NCBI GenBank assembly: GCA_928212115.1
Contig: CAKMRJ010005634.1
Span: forward strand, 124,456,277 to 124,520,276
Length of the DNA: 64,000 nt
Source: Lactuca virosa
Lineage: Eukaryota; Streptophyta; Magnoliopsida; Asterales; Asteraceae
Direction: 5' to 3'
The position numbers and the translations under genes are program-made. This document shows, in pieces, positions 56,232 through 64,000 of this stretch. The first letter of the stretch is position 1, and the number at the start of each line of letters is the position of its first letter. The notes under the pieces are model-generated. The model was not told where the DNA came from. It did not search any database and saw nothing but the letters and a program-made list of their open reading frames with translations.

Positions 56232-57000
56232 ATGGTGAGCACTCGAGGAGGAACTTGTGGTTCTGGATCTCGCTCTGGTGACGAACCGATGGATGAGCAG
56301 TTGCGCGAGCTTATCATAAAATAGATTACTTGCGGTATTATGGATACCACCCCTGTGATTTTCATTACCATCGAGGAGGGGATTATAGAGCTTTTGGATG
56401 AGCGACTCGCGGCCTTTTGGGCTGAGATCACGGCAGGACAATTCGAACCATGGACTCCTCTTTTTGGGAGTTCAAGGCCTGCGGGGCTCCAAAGTTCTTT
56501 GGGGCTAAGGACCTCATTGCTAGCTGCCGATGGATCGCTGACATGGTGAATGCTCAACGGAAGAGCTTCTCCCATGAGGGGGCAAAAATAGGATTTGCAT
56601 CCTGCCTTCTGAGGGACCGAGCTTGTGATTTGCTGGAAGAAGTCGGTCGTGCATTAGGATCTACAATTGTGATGGCCATGACTTGGGAGGAGGTTGTGAA
56701 GAGGTTCCAGGAGGAGTTTGCACTGGCGATTGAGGTGCAGCAGTTGGCAAAGAAGTTTCAGGACCTTCTCTAGACCACGGAGACTGTGGCGGAGATCACC
56801 GACATGTTCCTGCAGAGTGCTCTATTGGTTCGACATTATGAAATTGATGAGGAGATGAAGAAGACGAGGAACCATGACATGTTGAGGGATCACATCCACA
56901 AGTTTGTGAGTTTATCAAGGTGCAAAACCCTGATTGATATGATTGCTTGATCTCGGGAGAGGGGGTCGATTTGGTGCTTCGGAAGAAGTGGAGATCAGTG
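56232..57000 (+). pseudogene. gag: Gag of gypsy G, truncated
   Basis: It begins MVSTRGGTCGSGSRSGDEP at 56232. A stop at about 56322 and a frameshift near 56445 precede the capsid domain in the frame 56450-56773: FKACGAPKFFGAKDLIASCRW, FASCLLRDRACDLLEEVG (usually a WWEEVG here) and MTWEEVVKRFQEEF. After a TAG at 56771-56773 the same frame goes on with TVAEITDMF and MLRDHIHKFVS to about 56950. This is the retrotransposon gag domain of gypsy chromovirus type. The zinc knuckle and all of pol are missing; element F begins at about 57074. Confidence 0.8.
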
Positions 57001-57073
57001 TAGCCACTGTCATCATAGGGCCAAGCTAAGAGGCCCACGACTTTTGACTTGAGATCATGTGGCATTAGGTCCA

Positions 57074-57374
57074 TGTTAGGTCTAATAAAGTGTTGTGTCA
57101 AATGTATGATTTTATAATTTCGTTCATTCCAAAATGGGCATGTCCAGGTTCGGAACCTCTATATAATGTAGTCTATATATAACGTGCATGTAACATATTA
57201 GGGTTACGCTTTGAATACCCTAACAACATTTATAAGCTCTCACATAAAAGTTCCGTCTTTAAGAACTCTTCTAGAGACGTTTTAATCCAAGCATTAGGCA
57301 CACTTTTGATCATTGTTTCTTGTCATTAATTCGTCTCTTAAATATCGAATCTATCTATCTTTATTGTTCTCACA
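57074..57374 (+). repeat. 5' LTR of element F
   Basis: The right end (GTTCTCACA) is fixed by the primer site. The left end TGTTAGGTCT is the best terminal candidate but unconfirmed. TATA boxes at about 57163-57180. Confidence 0.55.
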
Positions 57375-57388
57375 ATTGGTATCAGAGT
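57375..57388 (+). other. primer binding site of element F
   Basis: ATTGGTATCAGAGT following the LTR end; tRNA-Met type. Confidence 0.85.
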
Positions 57389-57592
57389 ATGAGATTAGTG
57401 TAATCACTTCGCTATTCTTCTTTCGAGTAAAGGGTTTTGTTAGGGTTTTTACATTTTTCTAAGATCTGTTTTTTTTGTCTCAATCGCCTCCATCGATTGT
57501 AGATCCCATATCTAGATCTCTAGGTTTCCCTTGAACTCGATTCAAGTTTTACACAGCTGGTTCTATATTTGTTTCAGTGAATTCTTAATAAT

Positions 57593-58700
57593 ATGCCTAA
57601 CGACGATCCTCACTCTCTTTCGTTCAATCTATCAAGTAGCATTGGATCTAAGACAAGGATCCCAACCCTCTTTCCAGACGATTATAAAGTCTGGGCTCTT
57701 CAGTTTGAAGATTACGTTCTTGGAATCGAAGAACATGGTTCTACTATATGGCATGCAATGACCCAGGAAACGTACATGCATACGGGTACCAGAAAAGAAA
57801 TCAAAACTTTGGCGGAGTAAAATGCACTTATTGTTGAACACACTGACGTTCCATAGGATGAGAAGAATAAGCTGATAAGCAATATAAAGGGAATGAGAAT
57901 AATTCAATTTCCTCTTCCTCCAGAAACTTTTCGTCTTATTAGTGCATGTGATTCTGCAAAAGGTATTTGGCATAGGCTGAAGGAGTTGTATTCAGGTGAT
58001 GCTGATTTAGAACAATCTTTGCAAACAATGCTCTTATCAAAATTTGGATCGTTTGTACAAAAACCTGAGGAGAAGTTAGATCAGACGTTTAATCGCTTTA
58101 ATCATTTGTTAAGAAAAAAGCTCAAACACAATATTGAGCGTCGAGTTATTAACAAAAAGTCACGTTCATGAATGGACTTATATCCGAATGGAAGGCGATT
58201 GTTTCCACTGTTAAGGCACATGAACAATTCAAAAGCTACACGTTGGTCAAACTCATGGGTATTTTGAGATCTCACAAAGATGAAGTAACTAAGGAAGTGA
58301 AGTTTGTTTCAAGTGTTGAATCCTTGGCATTAGTTGCGAAAGGAAAGAAGTCAGCAGAAGATGATTCTGAATCTGAATTTTCGGATAGTGAAATCTCAAA
58401 AGAAGACAAGGCTGTATTGGTTTCCAATCCTAAGAAGTTCTTTGAGAAGAATTTCTCACGTTACAGAAATATGTTCAAACAGGGCAATTCTAGTTTAGAA
58501 AAGCCAAGGGATGAGAGTTACAAGAACTCTCAAAATGATGAAGAGAAAAAGAAAAAGAAGTTATCGGGTGACTGTGGTTATGACTATAATTATTGTCATG
58601 GAATGAAATCACTTCGCAAAGGCATGCATGCTGAGGAAGCAGAATGAGAAGAAGTGAAAGGAGAAAGACGAAGCATATTATGTTTAGAATATAGAGGAAA
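57593..58700 (+). pseudogene. gag: Gag of element F
   Basis: It starts MPNDDPHSLSFNLSSSIG. The capsid domain follows in pieces: FPDDYKVWALQFEDYVLGI (about 57675), then after stops at 57818 and 57856 LISACDSAKGIWHRLKELYSG and LLSKFGSFVQKPEEKLDQTF to about 58160. A frameshift leads to MNGLISEWKAIVSTVK (58168) and an acidic and basic tail. The zinc knuckle at about 58570-58630 is damaged: GDCGYDYNYCHGM lies in the current frame and the rest in another. The frame closes at 58647. Confidence 0.8.
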
Positions 58701-58972
58701 CCATAAAGAAAAATATATCAAATGCGAAACTAGCATTGATAGTGCAAGAAGAAAGTATTGATGGTCGATTCGAAGGTTGGTCTACTGACTCGGAGGATGA
58801 TGAGGTAAGGAAACCCATCCATGTCGATTTTTTTGTTGTGGACTTAGAGAAGCAGGGCTATGAAGGCAAGTGCTTGATGATTTAGAATGGTGTTTCGAAA
58901 CGAAGAGGATATACAAATGATGGTGGAAAGGCTTCAGAAAGCTGTTTTGCTGCGAAGACAATCACAAAGCAG
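58701..58972 (+). pseudogene. gag-extension remnant of element F, broken
   Basis: Short frames with stops linking gag to the extension. A GRFEGWSTDSEDDE-like acidic stretch can be read at 58755-58800. Confidence 0.45.
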
Positions 58973-60439
58973 GTGAAAGAGTTCGAGAAGGTGGTCGATA
59001 AGGTACATTCTATTCTCAAATCTATTAATATTCCCACGTCCCGTTATGATTATGAGTTAGACGATTTACGATGTATTATTTCTAATTTTAGTGATAGTTT
59101 AAAAATAACTCGTCCTAGTAATTCTAATCTGAATGATCAACTTAACAGGGTAACATTTAAGAGTGAAGATAGAAGATTAAGAATAGAGGCATTGGAAGTA
59201 GAGCTCACTAGATCAAGAGATGATATTATTTACCTTTAAAGAGATAATATTGCACTTTTGAAAAAGAGGAATATTTTTTGTTTGATTGCTAAACGTTTAT
59301 ATTTTAATAATACTCAGTTGCATTTGGATTGTGAAATAGGGAAATGTTTGCATAAAATGATTTTACCCTTTCTTGAATTGAAAGAGGATGAAATTGATGT
59401 TGAATGCTACAAATGCGAATCAATTGTTTCTTCAAATGACGTTTCTGATTCTTACAGGATTGGACATAATAAAATCGAGGAATATATTCAGTCCAAAGAC
59501 TATAAAAGAATGTTAAAAGAAATGTTAAATGAAAAAGATAAAGAAGGAATCAAATTAAGTGTTATGCAGAAATATTACTTATTATGCAAGAAATTAAATT
59601 CAGAAAATACTTTTGATTCCGAAAAGATTTCTGAATTTGATGAAAGTGAAATGAGTGAAATATCTGTAGAGGACGAAATTGATTGTTCTGCTTTTGTAAA
59701 ATTTTTTGATGAACCTAAGAAGAATCTAATTTTAGAAAAATCAATCGAATTCGTTCAAATTGTTTAGAACAAAGGTTATAAAGTTTTGAAAGAAGAAGCA
59801 ACTGTTTTTTCGAAAGTCAAAACTGCTCTAAATCATGTTTTTGTGAAGAAACGACTGAATAAAAATGACACATCTGAACTAACATCCCTGGTTACTGATG
59901 ATAATGCGAACGAATATGAAGAATTCTTCTGGTCAAAGCCGATAGATAATGCGGATGAAACAAAAGGTCTTTCGAAAATGACCTGTTGGAAAACAAAAGG
60001 GAAATACGTTTCAGAACCATTGAATCGTGTGGAACTTTTTTACGATAAGGCCAGACCAAGTGGCAGAAAATACGTTTCAAACGAAACCTCTTCGGAAAAG
60101 AATGAAACGCCAGTCAGAAAGAAAAAATCGAAAGCTAACATTCATAAATCTGCTGAAGAATTAATTGCAAAGAAAAGGCACTTGAATGCTAGATATAAAA
60201 AGAATTTAAAAGAAAGAAAGTGTTTTTGGAAGAAAAATAATTCCAATCAAAGTTCTTTCAACTCAACACAGTCTTTTAATCAACATAAAGATTCGTCTAA
60301 AATTCCGAAACCAAAATCAAAGTGTTCTTTAAAACCATCGTTTTCAGAACCACGGTTTTCAAAACCTCTCACCAAAACAAAAGTTTTTAACGTTGAAAAC
60401 ATAATTGCTTCAGAACCAAAGATTACTCTCAAAGCATAG
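58973..60439 (+). pseudogene. long gag-protease linker of element F (coiled-coil-like)
   Basis: One frame throughout, with stops only at 59237-59239 and 59765-59767, giving about 490 residues. The first part (58973-59240) is heptad-like and charged (LNDQLNRVTFKSED, IEALEVELTRSRDD), consistent with a coiled coil. The middle is acidic with CYKCES-like cysteines; the end is Lys/Ser/Asn rich (ERKCFWKKNNSNQSSFN). No known catalytic motif. Long extensions between zinc knuckle and protease are seen in SIRE-type copia elements; role unknown. Confidence 0.65.
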
Positions 60440-60707
60440 GAAGCGATTTTGAAAAAGGAAGAAAAAGGCTTTTCAAGAAGAGTGGCACCAAAAATCAAGG
60501 AATATATTCAACGAAAATCTAATTTTGTAGAAATTAATCCTTGTGACAAAAAAAGTTGAAGTTTTCAAAATGGAAAAAGGGATGAGTCGTACTTTGAAAT
60601 GAAAATCCTTTTGGGTTTACAAAACTACGATTTTTCCTATGCAAAAGAAGTTCTCACAAGGACCCAAGATGTTCTGGGTTCCTAAAACTCTCTAAATTTT
60701 TCAGTTT

Positions 60708-61090
60708 ATGCGTGACGAACAATATCATCCACAATGGTACATTGATAGCAATTGTTCTCCTCATATGACAGGAAGTAGAGAAGTATTACGAGAGTTTCAG
60801 ACTCTAAAAGATGGTGGACGAGTAAAGTTTGGAAACAACGCCACTAGAGAAATAAAAGGCTATGGAATGTTAACGAATGGAGAATTCTAAATTCGAAAGG
60901 TAGCATATGTTGAAGGCTTGCAACACAATCTGATAAGTGTTTCACAATTGGTTGTAGGTGCAGGACTAAAGGTGTCTTTTGATGAAGAAGGTTTTGAAAT
61001 CATAGAAAAGAAATTCAAATCAATTCTTCTGAAGTCAAGAAGGAAATGAGAGATGTATCCTCTAAATTTATATCTAATCAAAGGGAAACC
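60708..61090 (+). pseudogene. aspartic protease of element F
   Basis: QWYIDSNCSPHMTGS matches the copia protease active site (usual WYLDSGCSRHMTG); the glycine after D-S is asparagine. VKFGNNATREIKGYG and, after a stop at 60890, VAYVEGLQHNLISVSQL are typical downstream motifs. Another stop occurs at about 61047. Non-functional. Confidence 0.85.
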
Positions 61091-61101
61091 ATCTATTTTG
61101 C

Positions 61102-61527
61102 TTGCTTACGATAGCAACTTCGGATGATAGTTGGCTATGGAACAGAAGACTTTCCCATCTGAACTTCAAGGACATTAACAAGATCATCATTGGTGATCTT
61201 GTACGCGGTCTACCTCTTCTGAAATTCGAAAAAGAACAATTGTGTGCTGCCTGTGAGCTCGAAAAACAAAGCAGGAAGAGTCACTGATCTATCGTAAATA
61301 CCAAAATCATTGAGCCACTGGAACTATTGCATATGAATCTTTGTGGGCCATCTGCCATCGAAAGTATTAGTGGTAACAAATATGTTTTGGTTATTGTTGA
61401 TGATTTTTCTACATTTACCTGGGTGTTCTTTCTTAGACAGAAATCTGATGCAACTCAGAAGCTAATAGATTTCATCAAGAAGGTTGAGCTTTCTATTCAA
61501 TTCCAAAGGAAATCGGAACAAATTTGA
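61102..61527 (+). pseudogene. integrase of element F, core mostly deleted
   Basis: The pre-integrase finger WLWNRRLSHLNFKDINKI and LCAACELEKQSRKSH are present. After a stop (61285-61287) comes LLHMNLCGPSAIESI, where the usual MDLCGP has lost the first catalytic aspartate (D to N), then VDDFSTFTWVFFLRQKSDAT. At about 61500 the sequence jumps to the KFDEKADERIFLGYS segment that normally lies some 130-170 residues further on, so the second aspartate and the glutamate are deleted. Confidence 0.85.
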
Positions 61528-62740
61528 TGAAAAAGCCGATGAACGAATCTTTCTGGGATATTCACTAACTTCATAGTCCTATTGAGTTCTACACAAAAGA
61601 TCAAAGAAAATCGAAGAAGGTTACTATGTCACCTTTGACGACAACTACATGAAGAAATATCAAAAAGAAGATTGTCAATCTGAGGAAATCTTTCCGTCAA
61701 CAAATTTTACGATGACGCCTCTTGTGAATTTATATGAGGAATTTGTAAATTTTTTTGATGAACTTGAAAAGGCTACTTCCTCAGAATCGAAGGCCAAGCA
61801 TAATCAAGAACATAAATTGAGAAAGATTATTAATAAGGCTGTTGAAGACAACGAGAATCCTCCTAGGCAACCAATTCCGAATGAACGTCAGGCAGAACCC
61901 TCTGATGCTTCCGTCCAGGGGGAGAGTTCGGCTCCAAACCCCAATACCGATGTTCCACTCCAGAGAGAGAATTCAATTCCAAACAACGGATCACATGCAA
62001 ACGTCCAGGGGGAGAATGAAAATAATGACTCATATGTACAATCGGAATTTGAAGAAGTTTATGCCGAAATTAATCCTGCCTATGATCAGAGCTACCCCCC
62101 AATGAAAAAATGGACTAAAGATCATCCACGATCTCAACTGATCGGAGACTCATCTTCAGGAGTTTTGACTCGCGCTCAACAAAAAGCGAAACAAACTGCA
62201 TTATTTTCTAAATTGCAATTTTGCATGTTTAATTCTTTTATTTCTAAAATTGTGCCTAAAACTAATAAAATAGCTCTTGGTCTTGCAGATTCGGTTCAAG
62301 CTATGCAGGAAGAACTCAATGAATTCGAGCGAAATAAAGTATGGAGATTGATCCCCACTCCGAATGATGCATCTGTAGTTGGAATGAAATGGGTGTTCCA
62401 GGATAAGGTGGATAAACAAGGAAACGTAATTCGCAACAAGGCAATGTTGGTAGTCAAAGGTTACTGTCAAGAAGAACGAATCGACTACGAAGAGATGTTC
62501 GCACATGTGGCTAGAATGGAATCAATTTTTATTTTTCTCGTCTATGTTGCTTACAAAAATTTTGATGTCCATCAAATGGATGTGAAGCGTGCATTTATGA
62601 ATGGAGAGCTTGAAGAAACTGTCTATGTTGAACAACCTCCAGGTTTTGTGAACGAAAGATCTCGGAATCATTGCTATGTTCTCGATAAAGTGGTTATGGT
62701 CTTAAACAAGCTCCGAGGGCATGGTACGAAACTCTGACTC
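61528..62740 (+). pseudogene. integrase-RT linker and reverse transcriptase N-terminus (element F)
   Basis: After the FLGYS segment the frame 61649-62737 runs open for 362 codons. It has a long polar linker with two copies of a VQGE(S/N) stretch (61915 and 62002), then copia RT: MQEELNEFERNKVWRLIPTP, GMKWVFQDKVDKQGNVIRNK, YEEMFAHVARMESI (usual ETFAPVARLEAI) and VHQMDVKRAFMNGELEE with the first catalytic aspartate. A frameshift at about 62690 breaks the PRAWYE motif. Confidence 0.85.
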
Positions 62741-63027
62741 GTTTCCTTAAAAAATCTAAATTTAAACAAGGTAATTTTGATCATACCTTCTTTTGTAAGA
62801 AGGAGGGTAACCATCTAATGATTGTTCAGATTTACGTTGCTGACATTATTTTCGGATATACTAATCCCAGCTTAACAACTGAATTCCGAAGACTAATGGA
62901 AACTAAATTTGAAAAGAGTTCTATGGGTAAAATTAACTTTTTCCTTGGCTTAAATATAAGACAAAATTCAGAAGGCATATTCATCAATAAAGAAGTCTTC
63001 ACTAAGACTTTATTAGCGAAATTTTGA
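62741..63027 (+). pseudogene. reverse transcriptase C-terminal part (element F), catalytic D lost
   Basis: MIVQIYVADIIFG is the YVDD box, here Y-V-A-D: the first aspartate of the pair is alanine. FFLGLNIRQNSEGIFINKEVF follows as expected. A TGA at 63025-63027 interrupts the frame, which then continues. Confidence 0.88.
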
Positions 63028-63797
63028 ATGGTGGGTGATTCTAAAGTCAAAGTTCCAATGGCGTTCGGAACGAATCTCACTCCTTCTCTTGTTAAACCAG
63101 GAACTGATATCACCTTATATCGACAAATGATTGGGTCTCTGTTGTATTTAACTTCCAGTCATCCTAACATTGTGTTTGTTGTGTGTTACTATGCTCGATT
63201 TCAAGCGAATCCTCGAGAACCTCATACGTTAGCAGTTAAGAATATCTTTCGGTATCTGAAGTGGACTACTTCTCTTAGTCTTTGGTATCCATCGAATTCG
63301 ACATTCTTTGTGCAAGCATACTCCGATGTTGACCTAGGTGGATGTGGCCTTGATCGACAAAGCATTTATGGGAGATGTCAGTTTTTGGATGCCAAGCTTG
63401 TTAGTTGGCAATCTAAGAAGCAGACATGTGTATCCTTATCTACAGCTGAAGCCGAATATATAGAAGCCGCATCATGTACATCCCAAGTAGTGTGGATTTA
63501 GAACCAGCTAAGAGATTATGGAATTAATATGAAGCGAATCCCTCTATATTGTGATTCCAAAAAGCTATTAGAATATGCCACAATCCAATGCAGCACTCCA
63601 AGACAAAGCATATAGCATAGAGATACCACTTTATAAAGGATCATGTTGAGGATGGGGATGTCAAAGTTCATTTTGTTAGATCCTCATATCAGTTGGTTGA
63701 TATCTCCAAAAAGGTCGTACCTAAAGCATCCTTCAATTGGATTTTACAAGGGCTAGGAATGATAGAAGTTGACTCAGTTCCGAAACCTACTTTGTAA
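63028..63797 (+). pseudogene. RNase H of element F
   Basis: MIGSLLYLTSSHPNIVF and RYLKWTTSLSLWYP are the RT-RNase H connection. AYSDVDLGGCGLDR (first D), LSTAEAEYIEAASC (E) and YCDSKKLLEYA (D) are catalytic RNase H motifs. A stop at 63499-63501 and a frameshift near 63590 follow; the last readable part is VDSVPKPTL with a TAA at 63795-63797. Confidence 0.85.
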
Positions 63798-64000
63798 TTA
63801 CCGGAGTTACTGTTCACGCTCCGAATGGTTTCGAGCTTTAGATTGTTTGAAATTTTACTGTTCACATTTTGATTAGTTTCAAGCTTCGGAATGCTTCCGA
63901 TTCTATTGTTCATCTTTCTTTCGGAAAGCTATATGTCCTTTGTAAATTAAGTCTCTTCTGACTTGTTCCGAGGTTCGGAATGGTTCGGAAGTCACTGCTC
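63798..64000 (+). other. 3' untranslated DNA of element F with TTCGGAATG repeats
   Basis: No coding sequence. Variants of ACTGTTCAC and GGTTTCGAGCTT / TTCGGAATGGTTC recur three to four times. No purine tract or LTR before the window ends. Confidence 0.55.

Larger units (their letters stand above)
57074..64000 (+). mobile_element. copia element F (SIRE/Maximus-like), defective, 3' end off window
   Basis: Order: LTR (about 57074-57374), primer site, gag, long gag extension, protease, integrase, RT, RNase H, then 3' untranslated DNA to the window end. The order integrase before RT is the copia hallmark. The long charged extension between the gag zinc knuckle and protease, and motif wording, suggest the SIRE/Maximus lineage, tentatively. 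It interrupts gypsy G. Confidence 0.8.

Overview
The window is plant nuclear DNA made almost entirely of LTR retrotransposons. I found no credible host gene, rRNA, tRNA or CRISPR array. The copia and gypsy lineages, the tRNA-Met primer sites (TGGTATCAGAGC), AT-rich noncoding DNA and short palindromes such as ACTCGTCGAGT and GTTTACGGCCGTAAAC fit an Asteraceae genome, most likely lettuce (Lactuca). That assignment is recognition from memory, not a search.

Layout. (1) 1-2122: the 5' part of a minus-strand copia element E (LTR, primer site, broken gag); the rest lies off the left edge. (2) 2123-10454: a heavily decayed plus-strand copia body (copia-1), interrupted by solo LTR D1 (7545-10314, TSD gagga). 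(3) 10455-11225: an intact copia LTR with a purine tract on its left and a primer site on its right, so it joins copia-1 to a second head-to-tail body. (4) 11226 to about 38930: copia-2, split into pieces by an inverted LTR (11711-12501) and by two gypsy elements of one family in opposite orientations: A (plus, 14442-24028) and B (minus, 25286-37104). B's 5' LTR itself carries solo LTR D2 (32492-35492, TSD catac), a sister of D1. Homology to copia integrase and reverse transcriptase continues across each gypsy insertion, which fixes the order of events.

(5) 39327-50429: element C, minus strand, TSD atata, with LTRs of 3.1 and 4.4 kb around 3.6 kb of apparently noncoding DNA. It fits the LARD class of non-autonomous elements. 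(6) 50430-51945: remnant of a gypsy LTR (the site C entered), with a solo copia LTR inside it (50686-51451, TSD aaatg). (7) 52040-53855: decayed Tat/Retand-type gypsy pol. (8) 53856 to about 57070: 5' LTR, primer site and gag of another gypsy, G. (9) about 57074-64000: a copia element F with gag, a long gag extension, protease, integrase, RT and RNase H, all damaged; its 3' end is off the window.

No element here looks able to move itself. A has similar LTRs but three nonsense codons, a gag frameshift and altered protease and integrase residues. B lacks most of its capsid, protease and RT. F has lost most of the integrase core and one RT catalytic aspartate. The most interesting themes are short palindromes amplified in the leaders and LTRs of unrelated elements, a G-box cluster upstream of the A/B LTR TATA box, an inverted pair of long gypsy elements separated by only 1.26 kb, and the non-coding element C.
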